Source: Lachnospiraceae bacterium UBA1759
Lineage (GTDB): Bacteria > Bacillota > Clostridia > Lachnospirales > Lachnospiraceae
Direction of reading: 5' to 3'
DNA: 64,000 bases
Assembly (NCBI GenBank): GCA_002315555.1
Contig: DCHF01000055.1
Coordinates: 1-64,000 of the forward strand
How positions within the stretch are numbered: position 1 is the stretch's first letter; the number at the start of each line of letters is the position of its first letter. Made by a program: the position numbers and the translations under genes. Of the stretch, positions 34,077 to 43,686 are shown in pieces. Under the pieces are notes generated by a model. That model ran no database searches. It was not told the origin of the DNA and saw nothing but the letters and a program-made list of their open reading frames with translations.

Positions 34077-37000
34077 ATGTATAATAAAGTTCCCACAGAT
34101 CAGAAATTTGTTGAAAGAGAGAAGGTCGTCGAACAGTTCTGGAAGGAACACGACATCTTCCGTAAGAGTGAGAAGGAACGCGAGGGCTGCCCGGTCTATA
34201 CTTTCTATGACGGCCCGCCCACCGCAAACGGAAAGCCGCACATCGGTCATGTACTGACCCGTGTCATCAAGGATATGATCCCGAGATACCGCACCATGAA
34301 GGGCTATATGGTCCCGAGAAAAGCGGGCTGGGATACTCACGGCCTTCCGGTAGAGCTTGAAGTTGAAAAGCTGCTTGGCTTAAACGGCAAGGAGCAGATC
34401 GAAGAGTACGGTATGGAGCCCTTTATCGATAAGTGTAAGGAATCCGTATGGAAGTACAAAGGCATGTGGGAGGATTTCTCCGGTACCGTCGGTTTCTGGG
34501 CGGACATGGATGACCCGTATGTCACCTATCATGATAATTACATCGAGTCCGAATGGTGGGCTTTAAAGGAAATCTGGAACAAGGGCCTTTTATACAAGGG
34601 CTTCAAGATCGTTCCCTACTGCCCGAGATGCGGAACCCCGCTCTCTACCGCAGAGGTCGCCCAGGGCTATAAGACCGTAAAGGAGCGTTCCGCAGTGGTA
34701 CGTTTCAAGGTCGTCGGTGAGGACGCATATTTCCTGGCATGGACCACCACGCCGTGGACCCTTCCGTCCAATACCGCGCTTTGCGTGAATCCGGAAGAGA
34801 CCTACTGCAAGGTCAAGGCTGCCGATGGCCGTGTATATTACATGGCAAAGGCACTTTTGGATACCGTTCTCGGAAAGCTCGGCGCAGAAGGCGTTCCGGC
34901 TTATGAGATCGTGGAAGAGTACGTCGGTACCGACCTTGAGCACAAGGCTTATGAACCGCTGTACGCTTGCGCGCAGGAGGTTGCCGACAAGCAGGGCAAG
35001 AAGGCATTCTTCGTCACCTGTGACAGTTACGTTACCATGTCCGATGGTACCGGCATCGTCCACATTGCACCGGCATTCGGTGAAGACGACTCCAACGTGG
35101 GCCGTAAGTATGATCTGCCGTTCGTACAGTTTGTTAACGGCAAGGGCGAAATGACTGAAGAGACCCCGTTTGCAGGTCTGTTCGTCAAGAAGGCTGATCC
35201 GGAAGTGCTGAAGGACCTGGATGCAAGAGGTCTGCTGTTCGATGCTCCCAAGTTCGAGCACGAATATCCGCACTGCTGGAGATGCGATACCCCGCTTATT
35301 TATTATGCTCGTGAATCCTGGTACATCCGTGAGACCGCTGTCCGCGATGACCTGGTACGCAATAACAATACCGTCAACTGGATCCCGGATTCCATCGGCA
35401 AGGGCCGTTTCGGCAACTGGCTGGAGAACATCCAGGACTGGGCAATTTCCAGAAACCGTTACTGGGGAACTCCTCTGAACATCTGGGAATGCGAGTGCGG
35501 TGAGCGCGAGTGCATCGGCGGTCGTGAAGAGCTGAAGGAGAAGAGCGGCAACGAAGCGGCTCTGACTGTGGAGCTTCATCGTCCGTACATCGATGCGATC
35601 ACGGTAAAGTGCCCGAAGTGCGGCAAGGACATGCACAGAGTTCCGGAAGTCATCGACTGCTGGTTCGACTCCGGTGCAATGCCGTTCGCACAGCATCACT
35701 ATCCGTTTGAAAACAAGGAACTGTTTGAACAGCAGTTCCCGGCACAGTTCATTTCCGAAGCGGTCGACCAGACCCGCGGCTGGTTCCACTCTCTGATGGC
35801 AGAGAGCACCCTGCTGTTCAACAAGTCACCGTACGAAAATGTCATCGTCCTTGGTCTCGTTCAGGATGAACACGGCCAGAAGATGAGTAAGTCCAAGGGC
35901 AACGCGGTCGATCCGTTCGATGCACTGGACACCCTCGGCGCAGATGCGATCCGTTGGTATTTCTACTCCAACTCCGCACCGTGGCTGCCGAACAAATTCT
36001 ATAAGGATGCGGTCATTGAAGGCCGTTCCAAGTTCATGGGTACGCTGTGGAACACCTATGCGTTCTACACGCTGTATGCTGAGATCGATCAGTTCAACCC
36101 GATGGACTATATGACCGACGGCAAGTGGATCCCGAAGGATCTCGCCGTTATGGATCAGTGGCTTCTGTCCAAGATGAATTCACTGATCAAGGTCGTTGAT
36201 GATTACCTTGATAATTACAAGATCACGGAAGCTTCCCGTGCACTGTCCGAGTTTGTGGATGACCTCTCCAACTGGTATGTGCGCCGCTGCCGTGACCGTT
36301 TCTGGGCAAAGGGCATGGAGCAGGACAAGATCAATGCGTACATGACGCTGTTTGAAGCGCTGTACAATGTATCCCTGCTTTCCGCACCGATGATCCCGTT
36401 CATGACGGAAGAGATCTACCAGAACATTGTCCGTCCGATCGACCCGAACGCCAAGGAAAGTATCCATCTTTGCTACTATCCGGTTGCCGATGAAGCATTC
36501 ATCAATCCGGAGCTGGAAGCCGACATGGAACACGTACTGAAGCTTGTTGTCATGGGTCGTGCTTGCAGAAATGCCGCAAACCTGAAGAACCGCCAGCCGC
36601 TTCAGCAGATGTTCGTCAAGGCTCCGTTCTCACTCAGTGAGTATTTCGATGAGATCATCGAAGACGAACTGAATGTGAAGGATGTCCAGTTCACCGATGA
36701 TGTCCGTGAATTCACGACGTACACCTTCAAGCCGCAGCTTCGTACCGTTGGTCCGAAGTACGGCAAGGTTCTTGGTGTCATCCGTAACACGCTTGCCACC
36801 CTGGACGGTAATGCCGCAATGGACGAACTGAAGACGAACGGTTGTCTGAAGTTTGATGCAAACGGAACGGAAGTCGAACTCAAGGAAGAAGACCTTCTGA
36901 TCGAAATGAGCCAGAAGGAAGGCTATGTTTCCGAAAATAACGGTGAAACGACCGTTGTCCTGGATACCAATCTGACGGATGAACTGGTTCGGGAAGGTTT

Positions 37001-37238
37001 CGTACGCGAGATCATTTCCAAGATCCAGACCATGCGTAAGGAGGCTGATTTCAACGTCATCGATCACATCCGCATTTACTATGAAGGCTCCGAGACCGTT
37101 ACGGCGATCTTCGAGGCTTGCGGTGCGGACATTATGGGCGATACCCTTGGTGATGAGATCGTTGCCGGTGTTGGCGGTTTCGCAAAGGACTGGAACATTA
37201 ACGGAGAGAAGTGTACAATCGGTGTCGAGGTACGCTGA
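34077..37238 (+). CDS. ileS: isoleucyl-tRNA synthetase, long (IleRS2-like) form
   Basis: A 1053-residue class I synthetase. It shows YDGPPTANGKPHIGH (HIGH motif), GWDTHGLPVE, an inserted editing domain with TTTPWTLPSNTAL, and KMSKSKGN. The length, the GWDTHGLPVE wording (IleRS1 usually has GWDCHGLPIE) and a long C-terminal region resemble the eukaryote-like IleRS2 class rather than the ~920-residue IleRS1. By family knowledge IleRS2 enzymes are often less sensitive to mupirocin. A GTGAGGAG site precedes the ATG. Unlike pheS, no T-box is seen in the 120-bp leader. Confidence 0.96.
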   Translation: MYNKVPTDQKFVEREKVVEQFWKEHDIFRKSEKEREGCPVYTFYDGPPTANGKPHIGHVLTRVIKDMIPRYRTMKGYMVPRKAGWDTHGLPVELEVEKLLGLNGKEQIEEYGMEPFIDKCKESVWKYKGMWEDFSGTVGFWADMDDPYVTYHDNYIESEWWALKEIWNKGLLYKGFKIVPYCPRCGTPLSTAEVAQGYKTVKERSAVVRFKVVGEDAYFLAWTTTPWTLPSNTALCVNPEETYCKVKAADGRVYYMAKALLDTVLGKLGAEGVPAYEIVEEYVGTDLEHKAYEPLYACAQEVADKQGKKAFFVTCDSYVTMSDGTGIVHIAPAFGEDDSNVGRKYDLPFVQFVNGKGEMTEETPFAGLFVKKADPEVLKDLDARGLLFDAPKFEHEYPHCWRCDTPLIYYARESWYIRETAVRDDLVRNNNTVNWIPDSIGKGRFGNWLENIQDWAISRNRYWGTPLNIWECECGERECIGGREELKEKSGNEAALTVELHRPYIDAITVKCPKCGKDMHRVPEVIDCWFDSGAMPFAQHHYPFENKELFEQQFPAQFISEAVDQTRGWFHSLMAESTLLFNKSPYENVIVLGLVQDEHGQKMSKSKGNAVDPFDALDTLGADAIRWYFYSNSAPWLPNKFYKDAVIEGRSKFMGTLWNTYAFYTLYAEIDQFNPMDYMTDGKWIPKDLAVMDQWLLSKMNSLIKVVDDYLDNYKITEASRALSEFVDDLSNWYVRRCRDRFWAKGMEQDKINAYMTLFEALYNVSLLSAPMIPFMTEEIYQNIVRPIDPNAKESIHLCYYPVADEAFINPELEADMEHVLKLVVMGRACRNAANLKNRQPLQQMFVKAPFSLSEYFDEIIEDELNVKDVQFTDDVREFTTYTFKPQLRTVGPKYGKVLGVIRNTLATLDGNAAMDELKTNGCLKFDANGTEVELKEEDLLIEMSQKEGYVSENNGETTVVLDTNLTDELVREGFVREIISKIQTMRKEADFNVIDHIRIYYEGSETVTAIFEACGADIMGDTLGDEIVAGVGGFAKDWNINGEKCTIGVEVR

Positions 37239-37242
37239 CAGT

Positions 37243-37270
37243 AACCGGACAGCTGCAAGGCTGTTTGGTT
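37243..37270 (+). other. hairpin between ileS and glgP
   Basis: AACCGGACAGC / GCTGTTTGGTT pair through eleven positions with two G-U wobbles and a TGCAAG loop. No T-tract follows, so it is not a terminator; it sits just before the glgP ribosome site and could stabilise or gate that mRNA. Confidence 0.35.
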
Positions 37271-37281
37271 AGAGGAGGAGT

Positions 37282-39741
37282 ATGAATTATAACGTTATTG
37301 ACAAAGAAGAATTCAAGCAGAGCGTAAAACACAACGTTAAGCGCTTGTTCCGTACGACCATCGAAGATGCGACGCAGGAACAGATGTTTCAGGCGGTGTC
37401 TCTTACCGTCAAGGAAGACATCATCGATGCCTGGATCAATACGCACAAAGCGTATGAAAAGCAGGATGTTAAGATCCTGTACTACATGTCCATGGAATTC
37501 CTGATGGGACGTGCACTCGGCAATATGATCATCAATATCTGTGCCGATGAGACCATCCGCGAAGCCCTGGATGAACTCGGTTTTGATCTGAACACCCTGG
37601 AAGACCGTGAACCGGATCCGGCACTCGGAAACGGTGGTCTTGGCCGTCTGGCGGCTTGTTTCCTGGATTCCCTGGCAACCCTGGGCTACGGTGCATACGG
37701 CTGCGGCATCCGTTATAAGTACGGTATGTTCGCACAGCGCATTCAGGACGGTTATCAGGTCGAAAAGCCGGATAACTGGTTAAAGAACGGCAACCCGTTC
37801 GAGATCCGCCGTCCGGAGTATGCATGTGAGGTCAAGTTTGGCGGCCGCATGACCATGACGACCGACGCCAACGGCAGAAATCATTACGATCTGTCTGATT
37901 ACGGTTCTGTAATGGCGATCCCGTATGATTATCCGATCGTCGGTTACGGCAACGGTGTTGTCAACACCCTTCGTATCTGGGATGCAGAACCCATCAACAC
38001 CTTCAACCTGGACTCCTTTGATCGCGGTGATTACGCAAAGGCCATCGAACAGGAGAACCTGGCAAAGAACATCGTTGAGGTCCTGTACCCGAACGATAAC
38101 CATACCGCAGGTAAGGAGCTTCGTCTGAAGCAGCAGTATTTCTTCATTTCCGCATCTTTACAGACGGCCATCAAGAAGTACAAGGAGACCCACAACGGTT
38201 CTCTTGAGAACTTTGAAAACAAGGTCGTTTTCCAGATGAACGATACGCATCCGTCTATGACCGTCGCAGAGCTTATGCGCCTTCTGATGGACGTTGAGAA
38301 CTACGAGTGGGAAGAGGCCTGGAACATCGTTACGCACTGCTGCGCATACACGAATCACACCATCATGTCCGAAGCACTTGAAAAGTGGCCGATCGACCTG
38401 TTCGAGCGTCTGCTTCCGCGTGTTTACAAGATCATTGAAGAGATCAACCGCCGCTTTGTGGCTGAGATCCGTGCAAAGTACCCGAACGATGAGTCCAAGG
38501 TCGACCGCATGGCGATCCTGTACAACGGTCAGGTACGCATGGCATATCTTGCAATCGTCGGTTCCTACTCCGTAAACGGTGTAGCGCGTCTTCATACCGA
38601 GATCCTGAAGAATCAGGAACTGAAGGATTTCTACGAGATGTGGCCCGAAAAGTTCCACAACATGACCAACGGTATTACCCAGCGTCGTTTCCTGCGTCAC
38701 GGCAATCCGCTGTTAGCAGATTGGGTCACCGATAAGATCGGCGACGGCTGGATTACGGACCTGTCCGAAATGGATAAGCTCGAGAAGTACCTGGACGATC
38801 CGCAGGCTCAGCGCGAGTTCATGCAGATCAAGTACGAAAACAAGATCCGTCTTGCAAAGTACATTAAGGAGCACAACAATATCGACATCGATCCGTTCTC
38901 CATGTACGATGTTCAGGTCAAGCGTCTGCATGAGTACAAGCGTCAGCTGATGAACATCCTGCACGTTATGTACCTGTACAACAAGATCAAGAACGATGCT
39001 GCATTTGCTGAAAACTTTTATCCGCGTACCTTTATTTTCGGCGCTAAGGCTGCCGCAGGTTATGCGCGCGCAAAGCTTACCATTAAGCTGATCAACTCCG
39101 TTGCGGACGTGATCAACAATGATACATCCATCCACGGCAAGCTGAAGGTCGTCTTCATTGAGGACTACAAGGTCTCCAATGCGGAAATGATCTTTGCGGC
39201 AGCGGATGTCTCCGAGCAGATCTCCACAGCTTCCAAGGAAGCATCCGGTACCGGCAACATGAAGTTCATGCTGAACGGTGCACCGACCATCGGTACGATG
39301 GACGGCGCAAACGTCGAGATCGTTGAGAAGGTCGGTGAAGACAATGCATTTATCTTCGGCCTGTCCTCCGATGAAGTCATCAACTACGAAAAGAACGGCG
39401 GCTACTATCCGGAAGCGATCTTCTCATCCAACGATGAGCTCCGCGACGTTCTGATGCAGCTGATCAACGGAACCTATTCTCCGGATAACACGGAGCTGTT
39501 CCGTGAGCTGTACAACAGCCTGCTGACCAATTATTACGGCAAGGCCGATACCTACTTCATCCTGAAGGACTTCATGTCTTATCATGAAGCTCAGATGCGT
39601 GTGAACGAGGCGTACAAGGATCGCAGCAAGTGGGCACGCATGGCAATGCTCCAGACCTGCCGTTCCGGTAAGTTCTCTTCCGACCGTACCATTGAAGAGT
39701 ACGTGGACGAGATCTGGAAGCTCGACCGCATTGAAATGTAA
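37282..39741 (+). CDS. glgP: glycogen/alpha-glucan phosphorylase
   Basis: An 819-residue phosphorylase that splits alpha-1,4-glucan with phosphate to release glucose-1-phosphate. The pyridoxal-phosphate site is EASGTGNMKFMLNGAPTIG with Lys in GNMKF. Other blocks are MEFLMGRALGNM, DPALGNGGLGRLAACFLDS and QVKRLHEYKRQL. An AGAGGAGG site precedes the ATG. It is separate from glgCD, but both support a glycogen storage cycle. Long glgP of this kind is standard in Clostridia. Confidence 0.97.
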   Translation: MNYNVIDKEEFKQSVKHNVKRLFRTTIEDATQEQMFQAVSLTVKEDIIDAWINTHKAYEKQDVKILYYMSMEFLMGRALGNMIINICADETIREALDELGFDLNTLEDREPDPALGNGGLGRLAACFLDSLATLGYGAYGCGIRYKYGMFAQRIQDGYQVEKPDNWLKNGNPFEIRRPEYACEVKFGGRMTMTTDANGRNHYDLSDYGSVMAIPYDYPIVGYGNGVVNTLRIWDAEPINTFNLDSFDRGDYAKAIEQENLAKNIVEVLYPNDNHTAGKELRLKQQYFFISASLQTAIKKYKETHNGSLENFENKVVFQMNDTHPSMTVAELMRLLMDVENYEWEEAWNIVTHCCAYTNHTIMSEALEKWPIDLFERLLPRVYKIIEEINRRFVAEIRAKYPNDESKVDRMAILYNGQVRMAYLAIVGSYSVNGVARLHTEILKNQELKDFYEMWPEKFHNMTNGITQRRFLRHGNPLLADWVTDKIGDGWITDLSEMDKLEKYLDDPQAQREFMQIKYENKIRLAKYIKEHNNIDIDPFSMYDVQVKRLHEYKRQLMNILHVMYLYNKIKNDAAFAENFYPRTFIFGAKAAAGYARAKLTIKLINSVADVINNDTSIHGKLKVVFIEDYKVSNAEMIFAAADVSEQISTASKEASGTGNMKFMLNGAPTIGTMDGANVEIVEKVGEDNAFIFGLSSDEVINYEKNGGYYPEAIFSSNDELRDVLMQLINGTYSPDNTELFRELYNSLLTNYYGKADTYFILKDFMSYHEAQMRVNEAYKDRSKWARMAMLQTCRSGKFSSDRTIEEYVDEIWKLDRIEM

Positions 39742-39759
39742 TTTTTAAAGGGGGATACA

Positions 39760-41145
39760 GTGGATCCTGAAAATGTGACGAAAAAGTCGCGAAAACTCAA
39801 TCGAATACATAAACAGGTGAAGCAGAAGCCGGCGCGGAATAGTTTTGCGCCGGCAGATTCTCTTTTAACTGAAGCGAAAGTTGCCGAAACCGCAATCGAG
39901 GCGGAAGCCGTGATCGCGGAAGAAGGCGCTGACGTAGTGGCTGCGGCAGAGGTTGCTGAAGCGAAAGAAATCGTTTCCGAGACGGTACAGGTGCTTGAGG
40001 AAGAAGCCGATGCAAAGCCCGAGGTTCCGGAAGCGGATGCCGAGGAAGCGGACGAGCCTTACGTGGTCGAATCCGTGCCGAAGAAGAAGATTCCCAAGGC
40101 CGCGAAGGTCCTTCTTATCATCGGCGGAGTTCTTCTTACGTTGGTCCTCATTGCCGTCATTGCGGCGGTGATCATCTACAACGTGATGTTTAACCGATCC
40201 AATTACCGTGCGGCGGAGGATACCACCGTCGTCGAGGCAGCGGTGGAAACGCTGGAAACGGCCGATGAAGACATCGCGGCGCAGCTTGCCAGTGAGCAAG
40301 CGGCGGCGAAGGCATCGATCCAGGCGTCCATGCAGGAGGAGCTTGATGCTAAAAAGCAGGAGCTTGCGGACAAGCAGTCCTCCAAGGAGGCAGATCGTAT
40401 TACCCGCGAGGGAGTGCGTAATGTTCTTCTGATCGGAACGGACCAGAGTGATTGGGGCATCGGCAACTCCGATGCAATCATCGTCTGTTCCATCAACTAT
40501 GATACGGAAACCATTTATCTGACGTCCATCATGCGTGATACCGCAGCCAATGTACCTGGCCGCGGCGTTACAAAGATCAATTCCGCATGTGCGATCAGCG
40601 GCCCGGAACTTCTGGTCCAGACCGTGGAAGAAAACTTCATGATCGACATTGAAAACTACGCTATGGTCGATTTTGAGGCTATGAAGCAGGTCATCGATGC
40701 CCTCGGCGGCGTGGACATGATGATCACGGTGGAAGAAGCGAAGTTCATGAAGATCGATATTGAAGAAGATCAGGTTATGCATCTGGATGGCCGGCTTGCG
40801 CTGCGTCATTCCAGAGACCGTTCTTCCGGCGGATCGGACTTTGGCCGTGTGCAGCGCCAGAAGGAAGTACTGCTTGCCATCATCGACAAGGCCAGAAGCG
40901 GCGGCGTCGGCAATCTGGCGCAGGCAGCGTATGCATGTCTTCCGTATATTACCCATGATTTCTCCAGAACGGATCTGCTCGAGATCATCTCCGAGCTTCC
41001 GGTACTGATCAACTATGAATTCGTTCAGCAGCGCATTCCGTATGAGGATATGTACCATTTTGAGGGTGAATACATCGTCCTGGATTACGCAGCCACGATC
41101 AAGAACTTTAACGACATTGTTTACGGAACCGAAGACGGGGAGTGA
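39760..41145 (+). CDS. LytR-CpsA-Psr (LCP) family cell-wall polymer transferase
   Basis: A 461-residue protein starting with GTG, supported by AAAGGGGG upstream. The cytoplasmic N-terminus (about 110 residues) is highly acidic and Ala/Glu-rich. One transmembrane helix follows (about 113-137), then a coiled, charged stretch and the extracellular LCP domain (about 220-400). LCP landmarks are the Arg in LTSIMRDTAANVPG, the TKINSACAISG block and the basic LRHSRDRSSGGSDFGRVQRQ segment. LCP enzymes attach teichoic acid, capsule or glycan to peptidoglycan from undecaprenyl carriers. Confidence 0.88.
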   Translation: MDPENVTKKSRKLNRIHKQVKQKPARNSFAPADSLLTEAKVAETAIEAEAVIAEEGADVVAAAEVAEAKEIVSETVQVLEEEADAKPEVPEADAEEADEPYVVESVPKKKIPKAAKVLLIIGGVLLTLVLIAVIAAVIIYNVMFNRSNYRAAEDTTVVEAAVETLETADEDIAAQLASEQAAAKASIQASMQEELDAKKQELADKQSSKEADRITREGVRNVLLIGTDQSDWGIGNSDAIIVCSINYDTETIYLTSIMRDTAANVPGRGVTKINSACAISGPELLVQTVEENFMIDIENYAMVDFEAMKQVIDALGGVDMMITVEEAKFMKIDIEEDQVMHLDGRLALRHSRDRSSGGSDFGRVQRQKEVLLAIIDKARSGGVGNLAQAAYACLPYITHDFSRTDLLEIISELPVLINYEFVQQRIPYEDMYHFEGEYIVLDYAATIKNFNDIVYGTEDGE

Positions 41146-41348
41146 TCGCCGTAAGGAAACGTAAAAATGTGCGGAAAAGACGTGTTTTCCCGAAAGGGGG
41201 GCGCTGATAAAACTACAGGATTTTTTCGTTGTTTATATTTGCTAAAATACCGCGGGAATATTTGTTTAATCGTGATATGGTAATTTTGGAGCGAAAAGAG
41301 TATTATATCTGTAGAAAACAAAGCTGGCCAATATAGGAGGAAAAAATA

Positions 41349-42449
41349 ATGGCAGGTTTATCTTTAAGAAACATCAGCAAGGTTTATTCCAACGGCTTCG
41401 TAGCTGTTAAGGATTTCAACCTTGAAATCGCAGACAAGGAATTCATCATCTTCGTCGGTCCGTCAGGTTGTGGTAAGTCTACTACTCTTCGTATGATCGC
41501 AGGTCTTGAGGAAATTTCCGGTGGTGAGTGCTACATCGGCGACAAGCTCGTTAACGACGTAGAGCCCAAGGATAGAGATATCGCCATGGTTTTCCAGAAC
41601 TATGCTCTGTATCCGCATATGTCCGTATATGACAATATGGCATTCGGCTTAAAGCTCCGCAAGGTTCCGAAGGCTGAAATCGACAAGCAGGTTCATGAAG
41701 CAGCTAAGATCCTCGGCATCGAGCAGTTACTCGATCGTAAGCCGAAGGCTCTGTCCGGTGGTCAGAGACAGCGTGTTGCAATGGGTCGTGCAATCGTTCG
41801 TAACCCGAAGGTATTCCTGATGGATGAGCCGCTCTCTAACCTGGATGCTAAGCTTCGTGTTCAGATGAGAATCGAGATCTCTAAGCTGCATCAGCGCTTA
41901 GGTACCACCATCATCTACGTTACCCATGACCAGACCGAGGCTATGACCCTTGGTACCCGTATCGTCGTTCTGAAGGATGGTATCATCCAGCAGGTTGATA
42001 GCCCGAACGTACTGTACTCTGCTCCGTGCAACAAGTTCGTTGCAGGCTTCATCGGCTCTCCGCAGATGAACCTCATCGATGTTGATGTTGAAGCAGCTGG
42101 CGACGGCGTTGCATTCGTTATGCCTGACGGTTCCAAGATCGTTATCCCGGCTGACAAGGCGAAGATCCTTAAGGATGCTGACTACATTGGCAAGAAGGTT
42201 TGCTTCGGCTTCCGTCCGGAAGATCTGGAAGAAGTTGCAGCCGGTACCCCGAACACCCTTAGCTCTGTTGTACGTGTATACGAGCTTCTCGGTGCTGAAG
42301 TATTCTTATACTTCGATCTTGGCGATGTATCTGTTACCGCTCGTGTTGATCCGGATACCACCGCTAGAACCGATTCAGAAGTTACCCTGTCCATCGATAT
42401 GGATCACATCCATGCATTCGATGTTGAGACCGAGGTTGCTCTGTTCTAA
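41349..42449 (+). CDS. sugar ABC transporter ATPase, MsmX/UgpC type
   Basis: A 366-residue ATPase. It has Walker A GPSGCGKST, a Q-loop, signature LSGGQRQRVAMGRA, Walker B FLMDEPLSNLDAKL, the switch His in VTHDQTEAMTLG, and a C-terminal TOBE regulatory domain (about 235-365). No permease or binding protein is adjacent. In Bacillota a single MsmX/MsmK ATPase commonly powers several sugar importers, so it could serve the permeases at the end of this window. Its codon choice (many TCT, GTT, GCT) marks a highly expressed gene. AGGAGG precedes the ATG; a strong terminator follows. Confidence 0.95.
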   Translation: MAGLSLRNISKVYSNGFVAVKDFNLEIADKEFIIFVGPSGCGKSTTLRMIAGLEEISGGECYIGDKLVNDVEPKDRDIAMVFQNYALYPHMSVYDNMAFGLKLRKVPKAEIDKQVHEAAKILGIEQLLDRKPKALSGGQRQRVAMGRAIVRNPKVFLMDEPLSNLDAKLRVQMRIEISKLHQRLGTTIIYVTHDQTEAMTLGTRIVVLKDGIIQQVDSPNVLYSAPCNKFVAGFIGSPQMNLIDVDVEAAGDGVAFVMPDGSKIVIPADKAKILKDADYIGKKVCFGFRPEDLEEVAAGTPNTLSSVVRVYELLGAEVFLYFDLGDVSVTARVDPDTTARTDSEVTLSIDMDHIHAFDVETEVALF

Positions 42450-42470
42450 TTCGGAATCAGTAAATCCTGA

Positions 42471-42510
42471 GAGGGAATGTGTGAATTTCACACATTCCCT
42501 CTTTTCTTTT
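42471..42510 (+). terminator. terminator after the MsmX-type ATPase
   Basis: Perfect stem GAGGGAATGTGTGAA / TTCACACATTCCCTC with almost no loop, then TTTTCTTTT. Confidence 0.93.
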
Positions 42511-42605
42511 GCAAAAAATTGTTGTAAAATGCTAATTATTAGTGGTTCTATGCAAATCGATCGGCCCGGTCGCATCGTTAGTACTGAAAAAGTGAGGACA
42601 AATTC

Positions 42606-43685
42606 ATGGTATCAAACCAGATGGTAGTCGATGTACTTCGTAAAATCAAAGAGATCTCCGGCGTGCAGTTATGCGTTTACACAGTGGATGGCTCGGTCAT
42701 TGACGACAATGGTATCCGCAAGAGCGACGAGAGCGCAAGTATTCTGAAGTTCCTGAGCAACAAAGATGTGCAGGAGTATGAGGAGCGTTATTATTTCCGT
42801 GTCAATGACGGAACCCGTCTGGAGTTCATCGTAGTTGCACCGAAGAATGATCAGGCGCTGATGGTCGGAAAGATGACCGTACTTCAGCTGGAAGCACTGC
42901 TGGCCGCTCATCAGGAACGCTATGACAAGGATAACTTCATCAAGAACCTGCTTCTTGATAACCTGCTGCTTGTCGATATTTATAACTGGACCAAGCGCCT
43001 GCACATCGACCCGAGAGCAAAGCGCGTGGCTTACCTGATCGAGACCAAGCACAAGGAAGATGCAAGCGCACTGGAAACGGTACGCTCCATGTTCGCAGAC
43101 AATGAGAATGACTTCATTGCCGCTATCGATGAGAACAATATCATCGTGGTCCATGAGCTTGCAGAAAACGAAGACGATAATGATATGAAACAGACCGCAG
43201 TTACCATTGCGGACATGCTGAATACGGAGGCGATGAGCCAGGTCCGCGTTGCTTACGGCAACGTTGCCGATGAGATCCGCAAGGTCTCCAATTCCTACAA
43301 GGAAGCAAAGCTGGCACTCAGCGTCGGCAAGATCTTCAATTCCGAGCAGAATGTGGTCGCATATGCAAGCCTCGGCATCGGCCGTCTGATCTATCAGCTG
43401 CCCATCCCGATGTGCCGCATGTTCATTGAAGAGATCTTCAAGGGCCAGTCCCCGGAGAACTTCGATGAGGAAACGCTGACCACCATCAATCAGTTCTTTG
43501 AAAACAGCCTGAATGTTTCAGAGACCTCAAGACAGTTATATATTCACAGAAACACGCTGGTATATCGTCTGGATAAGCTCCAGAAGAATACCGGACTTGA
43601 CCTTCGCGTATTTGACGATGCCATTACTTTCAAGATCGCACTGATGGTCGTAAAGTATATGCGTTACATGGAAAACCAGGAGTAA
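42606..43685 (+). CDS. PucR/CdaR-type transcriptional regulator
   Basis: A 359-residue regulator. The N-terminal region (1-120) resembles a diacid- or sugar-sensing domain, a GGDEF-like central region follows (MLNTEAMSQVRVAYGNVADE), and the C-terminal PucR-type helix-turn-helix is clear (NVSETSRQLYIHRNTLVYRL). CdaR/PucR proteins respond to sugar diacids, purine breakdown products or similar. The gene lies between an ABC ATPase and an S41 protease, neither of which identifies the ligand. Translation is nearly coupled to the protease (1-bp gap). Confidence 0.85.
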   Translation: MVSNQMVVDVLRKIKEISGVQLCVYTVDGSVIDDNGIRKSDESASILKFLSNKDVQEYEERYYFRVNDGTRLEFIVVAPKNDQALMVGKMTVLQLEALLAAHQERYDKDNFIKNLLLDNLLLVDIYNWTKRLHIDPRAKRVAYLIETKHKEDASALETVRSMFADNENDFIAAIDENNIIVVHELAENEDDNDMKQTAVTIADMLNTEAMSQVRVAYGNVADEIRKVSNSYKEAKLALSVGKIFNSEQNVVAYASLGIGRLIYQLPIPMCRMFIEEIFKGQSPENFDEETLTTINQFFENSLNVSETSRQLYIHRNTLVYRLDKLQKNTGLDLRVFDDAITFKIALMVVKYMRYMENQE

Positions 43686-43686
43686 A

